From the NCBI GenBank assembly GCA_016235425.1, contig JACRLC010000040.1:752-59763 (forward strand): a stretch of DNA of 59,012 nucleotides. Reading direction: 5' to 3'. The DNA comes from Chloroflexota bacterium (lineage in GTDB: Bacteria; Chloroflexota; Anaerolineae; Anaerolineales; Villigracilaceae). Shown one piece after another: positions 17,519-25,695 of this stretch (position 1 is its first letter; every line of letters starts with the position of its first letter). A program made the translations under genes and the position numbers. The notes beneath the pieces were generated by a model that was given only the letters and a program-made list of their open reading frames with translations, made no database searches and was not told the origin of the DNA.

Positions 17519-17946
17519 TCAATTTTTCACGCCGCGATTTTCTAAAGACGATCACCAACTCGCTGTTCGCCATTGCAGGCATCACCGGCGTCAGCGGGTT
17601 GATCCGTTTTCTCAGCTATCAGTTCGATGCCGCCCCGCCCACCGAATTCGACATCGGCCCGGCGGTCAATTATCCGCCGGGGAGCCGCACCGTGCTGGCG
17701 AACATCCCCGCAGTCATCATCAACGACGAGGCCGGGCTGCGGGCCGTCAGCCTGGTCTGCACGCATTTGGGATGCACCATTGGAGAGGATTTGCAGGGCT
17801 TTGCCTGTCCCTGCCACGGCTCGCGCTTCGATCCAAACGGAAGGATGGTGAAGGGGCCTGCAGCCAAGTCACTGGAAAAGCTGCGCATCGAAGAGACTCC
17901 TGAAGGCACTTTGCGCGTTTACACGGCCCAGGCAGGTGCGACATAA
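17515..17946 (+). CDS. Rieske iron-sulfur protein
   Basis: A 143-residue protein with an N-terminal twin-arginine-like start (SRRDFLKTITNSLFAIAG) and one membrane anchor. The Rieske domain has both cluster loops, CTHLGC (Cys82, His84, Cys87) and CPCHGSRFD (Cys98, Cys100, His101). It carries electrons from quinol bound at the cytochrome b subunit to the fused cytochrome c domain. The ATG overlaps the stop of the cytochrome gene by four bases, so the two subunits are stoichiometrically coupled. A CGACATTTATGTCG palindrome follows. Confidence 0.95.
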   Translation: MINFSRRDFLKTITNSLFAIAGITGVSGLIRFLSYQFDAAPPTEFDIGPAVNYPPGSRTVLANIPAVIINDEAGLRAVSLVCTHLGCTIGEDLQGFACPCHGSRFDPNGRMVKGPAAKSLEKLRIEETPEGTLRVYTAQAGAT

Positions 17947-17985
17947 ATGTCGCGCCACGTAACGCGACATTTATGTCGCTTTCCA
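17941..17985. repeat. GCGACATTTATGTCGC palindrome
   Basis: ATGTCGCGCC / ACGTAACGCGACAT with a repeated perfect ACATTTATGT-type core, matching the element at 13929-13988. Lies between the Rieske gene and the acyl-CoA dehydrogenase. Confidence 0.6.
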
Positions 17986-18044
17986 GGCAGTAATAAACGA
18001 CGCACGCGTTATAATCAAACCGGAAATCCCCGCGGAGGAATAAA

Positions 18045-19196
18045 ATGAATTTCGATCTCACCGAAGAACAACGAGTATGGAAGAAGACCGTCCATGATTT
18101 TGTGGCAAAGGAAATCAAGCCCAAAGCCCGCGAAGTGGACGAAAACAGCGAATTCAACTGGGACGCAGTCCGCAAGGGCGGGCCGGTCGGATTGCTTGGC
18201 ATGAGCATTCCCGAAGAATACGGCGGCTCGGGGGTGGACAGCATCAGCATGGCCATCGCGATGGAAGAATTGGGATGGGGATGCGGCTCCACCGCGCTGG
18301 CGTTCGCCGCGCACAACGGACTTGGGACTGCGCCGCTTGCCAACTTTGGTTCGGAAGAGCTGAAAAAGAAATGGCTCCCGCTGGTTGCAGACGGCAAACA
18401 CAAACTCGGCGCGCTCGCGCTGACCGAACCCGGCGCAGGCTCGGACATTCAAGGCGGCGTGATCACCAAAGCCGGGAGACAGGGAAATGAATGGATCGTC
18501 AACGGCGCGAAGATGTGGTGCACGAACGCGAGCATCGCCGAGTACATCATCACGCTCGTTCGCACGGACCCCAGGGGCGGCTCAAAGTCGCTCAGCATGA
18601 TCCTCGTCCCGACGGATACACCCGGCCTCACGATTGGGCCAGCCGAAAAGAAAATGGGCCTGCGCGGCTCTCCCACCCATGCAGTAACGTATGATAACGT
18701 CCGCGTGCCGCTGGAGAATCTCGTCGGACCCGAGGGACGCGGGTTACAGCAAGCCCTCGCCACGCTGGACGCAGGCCGCATCGCCATCGGCGCGATCTCG
18801 GTCGGGTTGGCGCAGTCGGCTCTCGAAGCGGCAGTGGATTATGCCCGGCAGCGCAAAGCCTTCGGCCAGCCGATTGCCGAGTTCCAGGCCATTCAATGGA
18901 AACTGGCAAACATGGCAACCGAGATCGAGATTGCCCGCACCATGATCCACAAGGCCGCGTGGATCAAGGATCAGCGCCGTCCGTTCAACAAGGAAGCCGC
19001 AATCGCCAAACTCTACGCCACGGAAATGGCCGAGCGCGCCTGCTACGACGCGATCCAAATCCACGGCGGCTATGGCTACAGCCGCGAATACAACGTCGAG
19101 CGCATGTACCGCGACGCGCGCCTGATGACCATTGGGGAAGGCACAAGCGAAATCCAGCGGCTGGTCATCGCGCGGCACGTGCTGGCAAGCGAATGA
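18045..19196 (+). CDS. Acyl-CoA dehydrogenase
   Basis: A 383-residue flavoprotein, the standard length. It has N-terminal helices (MNFDLTEEQRVWKKTV), the FAD-site sequence LGALALTEPGAGSDIQ, the beta-domain WIVNGAKMWCTNA, the C-terminal RKAFGQPIAEFQAIQWKLA and IHGGYGYSREYNVERMYRDAR. The catalytic base is the Glu in GEGTSEIQRLVIAR, at the position used by short- and medium-chain enzymes. It catalyses alpha-beta dehydrogenation of an acyl-CoA; chain length cannot be read from sequence. GGAGG lies 6 nt before the ATG. A terminator follows at 19260. Confidence 0.95.
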   Translation: MNFDLTEEQRVWKKTVHDFVAKEIKPKAREVDENSEFNWDAVRKGGPVGLLGMSIPEEYGGSGVDSISMAIAMEELGWGCGSTALAFAAHNGLGTAPLANFGSEELKKKWLPLVADGKHKLGALALTEPGAGSDIQGGVITKAGRQGNEWIVNGAKMWCTNASIAEYIITLVRTDPRGGSKSLSMILVPTDTPGLTIGPAEKKMGLRGSPTHAVTYDNVRVPLENLVGPEGRGLQQALATLDAGRIAIGAISVGLAQSALEAAVDYARQRKAFGQPIAEFQAIQWKLANMATEIEIARTMIHKAAWIKDQRRPFNKEAAIAKLYATEMAERACYDAIQIHGGYGYSREYNVERMYRDARLMTIGEGTSEIQRLVIARHVLASE

Positions 19197-19259
19197 GATG
19201 TGATTTGCAAGAGGGGGAAGGGGAGTGTTACGTGCTGCGTGTTTCGTAATTACAAGAGA

Positions 19260-19297
19260 ACGTCTCGCAGGTTCCTTGAATTTGCGAGACGTTTTTA
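19260..19297 (+). terminator. Rho-independent terminator after acyl-CoA dehydrogenase
   Basis: Perfect 10-bp stem ACGTCTCGCA (19260-19269) / TGCGAGACGT (19283-19292) followed by TTTTA. It also overlaps the end of the convergent methyltransferase gene, whose stop codon uses the T-tract. Confidence 0.85.
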
Positions 19298-19855
19298 TGC
19301 TTTCTGAATCATCACCCAGGCCGTCCCATCCTTTGCCTGGACGCTTGTCTTCCCAAACTCGAATAATTTCGCGATTTCACCCGGCGCAAGGAAATGACTT
19401 CGCATGAGGAGCAACTTCTCGGCAAGCGCGATCAACTTCACACCAAAGGTGCGGATGTCCGGCTCCTCGACCACGATCCTGCCGCGAGGCTTGAGCACGC
19501 GCCACAACTCGCGCGCAGTATTGCTTTGGTGAAAAACGTGATGCAGGGCGTCCACCATGATGACGCGGTCGAAAGAGTCGTTGGGGAAGGGTAAAAACTC
19601 GGAGATGGCCGCGGCAGGTTTCAGGTCCGGGGAAGAGGCGGCGAAGCGTAACATGCCGAGGGAGACGTCGGCTACCACAATCTGCTTCGCATGGTCGCGC
19701 AGGGCGTTTGCCACGCGCCCGGTCCCGCCGCCGGCGTCGAGCAAAATTCCCGCAGTGGGCAGGTCCGCGCAAGCCAGCATCGTTTCGAGATGCGAATATG
19801 CGCCGATGCGATGATACAGCGGGGCAATGAAATCAAAATGATCGAAGCCGGGCAT
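19295..19855 (-). CDS. Class I SAM-dependent methyltransferase
   Basis: A 186-residue Rossmann methyltransferase. Motif I is LLDAGGGTGRVANALR, an acidic strand end VVADVSLGML follows, then the motif IV region FDRVIMVDALHHVFHQ and the post-motif VLKPRGRIVVEEPD. The pattern resembles UbiE/type-11 enzymes, but the substrate cannot be deduced. It overlaps the comEA-like stop by one base (TAATG), so translation is coupled. It ends inside the acyl-CoA dehydrogenase terminator. Confidence 0.88.
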   Translation of the reverse strand: MPGFDHFDFIAPLYHRIGAYSHLETMLACADLPTAGILLDAGGGTGRVANALRDHAKQIVVADVSLGMLRFAASSPDLKPAAAISEFLPFPNDSFDRVIMVDALHHVFHQSNTARELWRVLKPRGRIVVEEPDIRTFGVKLIALAEKLLLMRSHFLAPGEIAKLFEFGKTSVQAKDGTAWVMIQKA

Positions 19856-20421
19856 TAGACGGTGATCAGGTCTTTTATATTTTCAAAGGTGGAAGGCCCG
19901 ATGCCTGAAACGTTCATGATATCTTCGATCTGTGCGAAGGGGCCGTTCGCATCGCGATAATCTATGATTTTCTGCGCGGTGGTCGGGCCGATACCGGGCA
20001 GGGCGTCCAATTCTTCGAGCGAAGCGGTATTGATGTTCACCAGGTCTTCCGCATTGGGCGGCGGTGTGGAACCGGGAAGCTCAGGCTCGGAAGTGGCAGG
20101 CACCTCGGCACCCTCCGTGAAGGGAATATCGAGCTGCTGTCCGTCTTCCAGCAGGGCCGCGAGATTGATCCCTTCCACATCCGCAGTTGCAAGCAGGCCG
20201 CCCGCGGCGTCGATCGCATCCTGCACACGCGCGCCTTCAGGGAATTCATAAAGGCCGGGGCGCGGCACCGCGCCGACGATATGCACGGCAATCGGGCTAT
20301 CCGTGGGAGCGGGTTCCAGTATGATCGCCTGGCCTTCCGGCGCGCGCATTATGAATAAAAGTCCGCCCGCAAGAATAAACCCTGCGAGAACACCCATGAG
20401 AACCTGCAATACCTGTTTCAT
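19855..20421 (-). CDS. comEA: ComEA-like DNA-binding protein (SLBB plus helix-hairpin-helix)
   Basis: A 188-residue protein with one N-terminal membrane anchor (about 5-25). An SLBB domain (about 45-100, AVHIVGAVPRPGLYEFPEGARVQDAI) and a Pro-rich linker follow. The C-terminal tandem HhH region is VNINTASLEELDALPGIGPTTAQKIIDYRDANGPF. This is the ComEA architecture: an anchored outward-facing double-stranded-DNA receptor for transformation. No comEC is seen next to it. It overlaps the methyltransferase start and follows the GNAT gene by 7 nt. Confidence 0.88.
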   Translation of the reverse strand: MKQVLQVLMGVLAGFILAGGLLFIMRAPEGQAIILEPAPTDSPIAVHIVGAVPRPGLYEFPEGARVQDAIDAAGGLLATADVEGINLAALLEDGQQLDIPFTEGAEVPATSEPELPGSTPPPNAEDLVNINTASLEELDALPGIGPTTAQKIIDYRDANGPFAQIEDIMNVSGIGPSTFENIKDLITV

Positions 20422-20428
20422 ATTTTTT

Positions 20429-20872
20429 CTACTCCAACTTCATCACCAGCAAACTGTCGCCCGATCGCATCAAAACGTCCGCCAATCCCGCGAGCTTTGT
20501 GATCCTTTTAAAATAACGCGGCATTGCTTCGTATGCAAGCGTGCGAAAACCGAATTTTTCATACAACGGCCCCATGTGCGAACGGCACATCAAATATAAC
20601 GGGCGTTCGGCATCCGCCAGCAAAGACTCGATGATCCGGCGTGCCAGCCCCTGCCCGCGATATTCAGGCCGCACAGCAATCGAAGCCAGTTCGCGGACTT
20701 CCTCCCCGTGCGGCTTGATCTGCCCGCAGGCAATGACCTCATCCCCATCATTCACCGCGATGATGAACCGCTTCCAATCCAGACCCGTGGGGTTGATCCC
20801 CACTAAATGGATCAGTTCATGGATTTGAGAGGAGTTCGTTTCCCCTGCGGGGCGAAGGATAAGGTTAGTCAT
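20429..20872 (-). CDS. GNAT-family N-acetyltransferase
   Basis: A 147-residue protein. The acetyl-CoA-binding motif A is clear: ELASIAVRPEYRGQGLARRIIESLL, with RGQGLA as the pyrophosphate loop, followed by PLYEKFGFRTLAYEAMPRYFK. Substrate unknown. I used the ATG at 20872 (MTNLILRPAGETNSSQIHE); the frame stays open to 21127, but the added residues look like intergenic sequence. No strong ribosome site. Followed closely by the comEA-like gene on the same strand. Confidence 0.85.
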   Translation of the reverse strand: MTNLILRPAGETNSSQIHELIHLVGINPTGLDWKRFIIAVNDGDEVIACGQIKPHGEEVRELASIAVRPEYRGQGLARRIIESLLADAERPLYLMCRSHMGPLYEKFGFRTLAYEAMPRYFKRITKLAGLADVLMRSGDSLLVMKLE

Positions 20873-20940
20873 GTAGTTTTGGCAGTTGTGTAGTTTGGTA
20901 GCTGCGTGGTTTACGCAAATGCTCCGGTGATTGAAAAAGA

Positions 20941-21555
20941 TTAAATTGCGCCTGCCGCGACGACAATTATAAACGTTGCGATGAACCAATGGATGAGGAA
21001 CGGCCAGACGAATGAGCGCGTGCGCCAGGCCACCCAGCCAAACGCAAAACCGCCGAAGATCGTGGAAAGTGTCTCCACTTCGGGCTTTCCCAAATGCCCC
21101 AGCGCAAACGGGACTGCCTGCAGCCACAACGCCTCCGGCCCAAATTTGCGCGCATATCCAAACAAAATCCAGCCGCGAAAGATAAATTCCCAGCCGATCA
21201 GGTCAAGAAACGTTGTCCACGGAAGGCCGGAAAGATAGGGTTTGTAATAGCTCTTCATGGACTCGTCGCCGCTTCCCAGATAATAAATGATGGGAGCCAT
21301 AAGCAGGATGCCGATCAAAGTAATGACCAGCCCAGCTTTCCAATCGCCAAGCGTGAACCCGTATTCGCGCGGGTTATCCCTGAACAGAAGAAGCGTAATG
21401 ACCAGCGGGACGATGAGATACAGGATCACACGATCCACATATACGTTGTCGGTTAGCTTGTGATAATAATCCGCCATCATCAACAGCGTGCTGGCAATGG
21501 TAATGGTGACAATCTTCCAATCGAATTTCAGTCTCTCGCCAAGCAAATAATTCAT
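20941..21555 (-). CDS. CPBP-family intramembrane metalloprotease-like protein
   Basis: A 204-residue protein with several membrane helices and CPBP/Abi-type motifs. GWEFIFRGWILFG occupies the place of the EExxxR motif but has a single Glu, while FALGHLGKPE and FLIHWFIATFI supply the conserved histidines. Members cleave membrane substrates or act in bacteriocin immunity; the role here is unknown. The start MNYLLGERLKFDW lies 8 nt after the glycosyltransferase stop region on the same strand, so the two are probably co-transcribed. Confidence 0.8.
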   Translation of the reverse strand: MNYLLGERLKFDWKIVTITIASTLLMMADYYHKLTDNVYVDRVILYLIVPLVITLLLFRDNPREYGFTLGDWKAGLVITLIGILLMAPIIYYLGSGDESMKSYYKPYLSGLPWTTFLDLIGWEFIFRGWILFGYARKFGPEALWLQAVPFALGHLGKPEVETLSTIFGGFAFGWVAWRTRSFVWPFLIHWFIATFIIVVAAGAI

Positions 21556-21563
21556 AGAGTTCC

Positions 21564-23048
21564 TCAGTATGAAAAGCCTGCGTGATTCCCGTTTGGGCCT
21601 AACAATGCGGCAATTTTATCTGCATCGCGGGATAATTCCATACCCCAATTCGAAATCAGCAGAAAAATGAACAGGATCGATATTACCACCACCAGCTTCC
21701 CTGCATTTGACTCGCGCCAGCGCGCCGCCAGCGACGAAAATCCATTCACCCAAAAATTCGCGGCCAACATGGCAAGGAACGGCACAAGCGCGAGATGGAA
21801 GCGGTCTTCTGAAAGGATGAAGATGTGCGGCACGAGATATGCAACGAGCAGCAAGAGAAGAAGCGTCGTTTGAATATTCCATCGCAATGCAGGCAAACTC
21901 AAAGCGGCGGAGATACTGACAAAAACAAAAGGAAGCAACAGGATGGCAGAGATGGTCAACAAAAGCGGCAGGGGAATAAACCCAATGATGTTGTTGGAAT
22001 AGAAATACATCAACACGCGCTTCTCGAGCCCGAAGAAGAAGCCGAGCCGGTTGATTGCAAGCGGCAAAACCCGCCCAGGCTGTTCACGGATGAAATCCAT
22101 CGCTTTCTCGATCCCAACCTGGTCGCGCACGGAATCATCCAAAATGGGAATGAGATCGAGCGATGGGCCAAAGATGAATGAACCGCTGCCTTGGGGATGA
22201 TAGCCAAGATACAGGTTGTATCCCATCGAAGATTCGATGCCGGTTAATTTTCCGTGCAGGATCGAATTGCGAGCCGCCCACGGAAGGATGAGCGTGAAAA
22301 ACACAAGCGCCGCAATCCAAACGCGGCGGCGGATAACGTAAAACAACAGACCGAAAGCAAGAATCGCAAAAGGCAGGATCACCGAGCGCGTCAACGTGAC
22401 GAGCGCGAGAAATACCCCGGCAAAAATCAGGTTGCCCGTTTTTGGTTCATCCAATGATCTCAACAAAAACAGGAAAGACGCCAGCAAAAGCACAAAGAAC
22501 GGATTCTCCGTACCCAATCCCAGCGGATAAACCAGCAGCATCGGATACGCGGCGACGGCCCAGGCGGAGAGGCGCGCGGCGCGTTCTTCCCTCACCCTGC
22601 CCTTCGCGAAGCACCCCTGTGGGGCCCCCAAAGGGAGAGGGTGTAATCGTAACGAAACGAGATACGTGAGCGGGGCGAGCGGCGCGCCTAAAAAAATAGC
22701 CTGTGCCAATCGCGCGGCGAAGAAGCGCGAGAAACCTGTCCCGCTGAAAAAGTAAACGAGCGCCAGAAACGCAGGATACAGAGGCGCGCGAAACGAGGTG
22801 GGAATGCCGCGGGTGGGATCGTATTCTTTAACGGAATCCAGGTCAAAGTCCACGTAAGCCGCGAGTTGGTTTAAGTCTGCCAGCGCGTACCAGCGAAATC
22901 CATTTCCCGAAGCGATGCTCCGCGCCAGCATGTCATATTGAAACATGTCGTCGAGGCCGATGCCAAGTCCGCGCGCGAGCAGGACGGGGATCAGCCGCAG
23001 GACGAGCGCGGCGAGATAAATGCGGACGGCGAAGGATTTGGGCGGCAT
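21564..23048 (-). CDS. Membrane glycosyltransferase, GT39/ArnT-like
   Basis: A 494-residue polytopic protein with about ten hydrophobic helices. The first loop (GIGLDDMFQYDMLARSIASG) contains the acidic residues used by lipid-linked-sugar transferases of this class, followed by FRAPLYPAFLALVYFF. It probably moves a sugar from a polyprenyl carrier to a protein or lipid; acceptor unknown. Residues about 134-156 (PLPLGAPQGCFAKGRV...) are encoded by a dispersed palindrome (22587-22642) inserted in frame in a loop. Its start is 2 nt from the thrC stop, so it is in the same transcription unit. Confidence 0.82.
   Translation of the reverse strand: MPPKSFAVRIYLAALVLRLIPVLLARGLGIGLDDMFQYDMLARSIASGNGFRWYALADLNQLAAYVDFDLDSVKEYDPTRGIPTSFRAPLYPAFLALVYFFSGTGFSRFFAARLAQAIFLGAPLAPLTYLVSLRLHPLPLGAPQGCFAKGRVREERAARLSAWAVAAYPMLLVYPLGLGTENPFFVLLLASFLFLLRSLDEPKTGNLIFAGVFLALVTLTRSVILPFAILAFGLLFYVIRRRVWIAALVFFTLILPWAARNSILHGKLTGIESSMGYNLYLGYHPQGSGSFIFGPSLDLIPILDDSVRDQVGIEKAMDFIREQPGRVLPLAINRLGFFFGLEKRVLMYFYSNNIIGFIPLPLLLTISAILLLPFVFVSISAALSLPALRWNIQTTLLLLLLVAYLVPHIFILSEDRFHLALVPFLAMLAANFWVNGFSSLAARWRESNAGKLVVVISILFIFLLISNWGMELSRDADKIAALLGPNGNHAGFSY
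22587..22642. repeat. Dispersed palindrome captured in frame in a glycosyltransferase gene
   Basis: CCCTCACCCTGCCC ... AAAGGGAGAGGGTG arms enclose the core CTTCGCGAAGCACCCC followed by GTGGGGCC. The core matches 39727-39767, and the outer arms match the intergenic element at 14027-14106. The insertion keeps the reading frame open and supplies about 18 codons. Confidence 0.8.
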
Positions 23049-23049
23049 T

Positions 23050-24087
23050 CTATTTCCCGATGACCGAGATCAAATCATCGTACGCGGCGGGAATCACTTT
23101 TGGGGATGCAAACGAATCGGTCACGATGGACGGGTCCTTCATCCCATGACCCGTGCAAACGACCACGACTCTTTTTCCCTTCGCTTCAATCCCCGCCCCT
23201 TTGCCTGCTTCCGCTATGAGACCGGCAATTCCCGCCGCTGAGGCAGGCTCCACCCAAACGCCCTCCGCCGCGAGAATTCTCTGCGCCGATAAAATTTCTT
23301 CGTCCGACACAGCGATGATTTTGCCATTGGACTGTTGCGCGGCTTCGAGGGCCTGCTCGCCGCGCGCAGGTCGTCCGATGCGAATGGCGGTCGCGACGGT
23401 CTCAGGCTTTTCAACGGGATGACCCAGCACAAGCGGAGCCGCGCCCGCGGCTTGCACACCCAGAATTTGCGGCAATCCTTTTTGATATTGCTTGAAGCCC
23501 GCCCAATACGACGTGATGTTTCCGGCGTTGCCAACGGGCAGGCATAACCAATCCGGCGCGCCATCGAACACGTCACAGATTTCAAACGCGGCGGTTTTCT
23601 GTCCCTCGATGCGGAATGGATTGATGGAATTCACCAAAGCGATGGGTGTCTTTTGCGTAATTTCCACCACGAGCGAAAGCGCGTCATCGAACGAGCCTTG
23701 CACCTGGATCACTTCCGCTCCGTAGGCAATCGCGCCGGCGAGTTTTCCCACGGCCACTTTCCCTTCGGGGATGAGGACAATCGCGCGCAGGCCGGCGCGT
23801 GCCGCGTACGCCGCGGCTGATGCGGCAGTGTTGCCGGTCGAGGCACAAATGACAGTTTCGGCCCCACGCCCCACCGCTTCACTGATGGCGGCAGTCATGC
23901 CCCGGTCTTTGAATGAACCGGTGGGATTCAAGCCTTCAAATTTGATGAACAATTCACAGCCCAACTCTTTGCCAAGCCGAGGCATGGGAATTAAGGGCGT
24001 ATTTCCCTCCAACAAGGAAACCGTTTGAGTGTGCGCGGGCAGATCGAGCAGATTCCCATAACGATGTAGAACACCTTGATAGGACAT
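23050..24087 (-). CDS. thrC: Threonine synthase
   Basis: A 345-residue PLP enzyme of the tryptophan-synthase-beta fold. FEGLNPTGSFKDRGM holds the PLP lysine, CASTGNTAASAAAYAARAG the phosphate/substrate loop and PVGNAGNITSYWAGF a glycine-rich PLP-phosphate site. It converts O-phosphohomoserine to threonine, the last step of threonine synthesis, and pairs with the divergent homoserine kinase gene. I used the ATG at 24087 (MSYQGVLHRYG) with GGAG 5-6 nt upstream; the ORF start at 24108 lies inside a CATTGCGAG repeat. Confidence 0.95.
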   Translation of the reverse strand: MSYQGVLHRYGNLLDLPAHTQTVSLLEGNTPLIPMPRLGKELGCELFIKFEGLNPTGSFKDRGMTAAISEAVGRGAETVICASTGNTAASAAAYAARAGLRAIVLIPEGKVAVGKLAGAIAYGAEVIQVQGSFDDALSLVVEITQKTPIALVNSINPFRIEGQKTAAFEICDVFDGAPDWLCLPVGNAGNITSYWAGFKQYQKGLPQILGVQAAGAAPLVLGHPVEKPETVATAIRIGRPARGEQALEAAQQSNGKIIAVSDEEILSAQRILAAEGVWVEPASAAGIAGLIAEAGKGAGIEAKGKRVVVVCTGHGMKDPSIVTDSFASPKVIPAAYDDLISVIGK

Positions 24088-24103
24088 GATGACTCCATAA
24101 CGT

Positions 24104-24168
24104 GTCATTGCGAGCGGAGCGAAGCAATCCCCCGTTTAATGGGAGACTGCTTCGTACCTCGCAACGAC
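24104..24168. repeat. CATTGCGAG palindrome between thrC and thrB
   Basis: Arms GTCATTGCGAG (24104-24114) and CTCGCAACGAC (24158-24168) with inner GAAGCAATC / GACTGCTTC. It sits in the divergent promoter region of the two threonine genes. Confidence 0.8.
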
Positions 24169-24197
24169 ATAAGATTTCGCCGATTATAATGTGCCCC

Positions 24198-25082
24198 ATG
24201 CTAAAAATCAGAGTCCCCGCCACATCTGCAAATCTTGGCCCCGGCTTTGACTGCCTCGGGCTTGCGCTGGATATTTGGAATGAAAACTCGTTCGAGCCTG
24301 CCGGGGAGATGTCTTTTCGCGTCACAGGTGAAGGCGCAGACAAATTGGACAATCACCCGAAAAATTTGCTGACCAAGTCCTTCGCGCAGGTTTACGAGGT
24401 ATGCGGCAAGACATTCACTGGCGTAAAAGTCGAATCTCACAACAACATTCTCCTCAGCAGTGGACTCGGCTCCAGCGCGGCGGCCATCGTGGCGGGATTG
24501 TTCGGCGCAAACGAATTGCTTGACAGGCCGCTGGACACGGGCGAGTTATTGAAACTTGCAACCCAAATTGAGGGACACCCGGATAACGTCGCGCCTGCGC
24601 TGTTGGGCGGATTGGTCGTTTCGGTCATGGATGAAGATGAAATCATTGCGCGGAAACATGAAGTCCCGGAATTTACCATCGTAATCGTCAAACCCAGCAT
24701 AGACTTGTCAACCCAGGCGGCGCGGGCGGTTTTGCCAAAAACGATTTCGCGCGCCGATGCAATTTTCAACATCGGGCGGACCTCATTGGTCGTTGATGCG
24801 TTGCGTTGCGGCGATTTGGATCTGCTCAAGAAAGTGATGGACGACCGGCTTCACCAGCCGTATCGCCTCGAACACGTCCCCGGCGGAAAGCCCGCGTATG
24901 AGACAGCGAAAAAATTCGGCGCGGCGGCGCTATCGGGGGCAGGGCCGTCCATTATTTGTTTTACGGAGAGGGAAAATGCAAATGCGGCGCTGACGATGGT
25001 CAAGGCCGCATTTGAGGAGCAGGGGATTTCAGCGAGGGGATTGGTAACGAGGCCAAGCGCGGCGGGGGTGCACACTATTTGA
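24198..25082 (+). CDS. thrB: Homoserine kinase
   Basis: A 294-residue GHMP kinase. The N-terminal MLKIRVPATSANLGPGFDCLG is characteristic of ThrB, SSGLGSSAAAIVAGL is the ATP phosphate loop, QIEGHPDNVAPALLGG follows, and a C-terminal GAALSGAGPSII closes the fold. It makes O-phosphohomoserine for ThrC, encoded divergently next door. I chose the ATG at 24198; ATG 24189 is also possible, while the frame upstream to 24102 is repeat sequence. Confidence 0.95.
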   Translation: MLKIRVPATSANLGPGFDCLGLALDIWNENSFEPAGEMSFRVTGEGADKLDNHPKNLLTKSFAQVYEVCGKTFTGVKVESHNNILLSSGLGSSAAAIVAGLFGANELLDRPLDTGELLKLATQIEGHPDNVAPALLGGLVVSVMDEDEIIARKHEVPEFTIVIVKPSIDLSTQAARAVLPKTISRADAIFNIGRTSLVVDALRCGDLDLLKKVMDDRLHQPYRLEHVPGGKPAYETAKKFGAAALSGAGPSIICFTERENANAALTMVKAAFEEQGISARGLVTRPSAAGVHTI

Positions 25083-25137
25083 CGATAGACGGTAGACGGC
25101 AGACCATTTTTTACTGTCCACGGTCTGTCGTCTATGG

Positions 25138-25692
25138 TCATAATTTCGGCAACACAATGGACTGTTGCTTTTGATATTTCCCTTTCTTATCCGCATACGA
25201 AATTTCACACTCTTCGTCGGCTTCAAAGAATAATACCTGGGCCAGCCCTTCGTTGGCATAAATCTTGGCTGGGAGCGGCGTGGTATTGGAAATTTCCAAA
25301 GTTACAAAGCCCTCCCACTCTGGTTCGAAGGGAGTCACGTTAACGATGATTCCACACCTTGCATACGTTGATTTTCCGAGACAAACCGTCAACACTTTGC
25401 GCGGGATGCGGAAATATTCCACAGTGCGCGCCAGGGCAAATGAGTTCGGCGGGATGATGCACACATCACCGATGTAATCCACCATGGATTTGGTGTCGAA
25501 GTTTTTTGGGTCAACCGTGGCGGAAAAGACGTTGGTGAAAATCTTGAACTCGTCCGCGACACGGACGTCGTATCCGTACGACGAAACGCCATAGGAGACA
25601 ACTCCATCGCGAACCTGTTTCTCTTCAAAAGGCTCGATCATGCGGTGTTCGTGCGCCATCTTGCGAATCCAGTGGTCAGGTTTTAAGCCCAT
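25138..25692 (-). CDS. dcd: dCTP deaminase
   Basis: A 184-residue protein of the dUTPase/dCTP deaminase fold. [15 protein letters not shown] near residue 35, [49 protein letters not shown] (with the catalytic Glu region) and [14 protein letters not shown] are all present. It deaminates dCTP on the route to dTTP. GGAG lies just inside the end of the upstream acyltransferase-like gene, 3 nt away, so the two form an operon. No anomaly seen. Confidence 0.95.
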   Translation of the reverse strand: MGLKPDHWIRKMAHEHRMIEPFEEKQVRDGVVSYGVSSYGYDVRVADEFKIFTNVFSATVDPKNFDTKSMVDYIGDVCIIPPNSFALARTVEYFRIPRKVLTVCLGKSTYARCGIIVNVTPFEPEWEGFVTLEISNTTPLPAKIYANEGLAQVLFFEADEECEISYADKKGKYQKQQSIVLPKL

Positions 25693-25695
25693 GCG

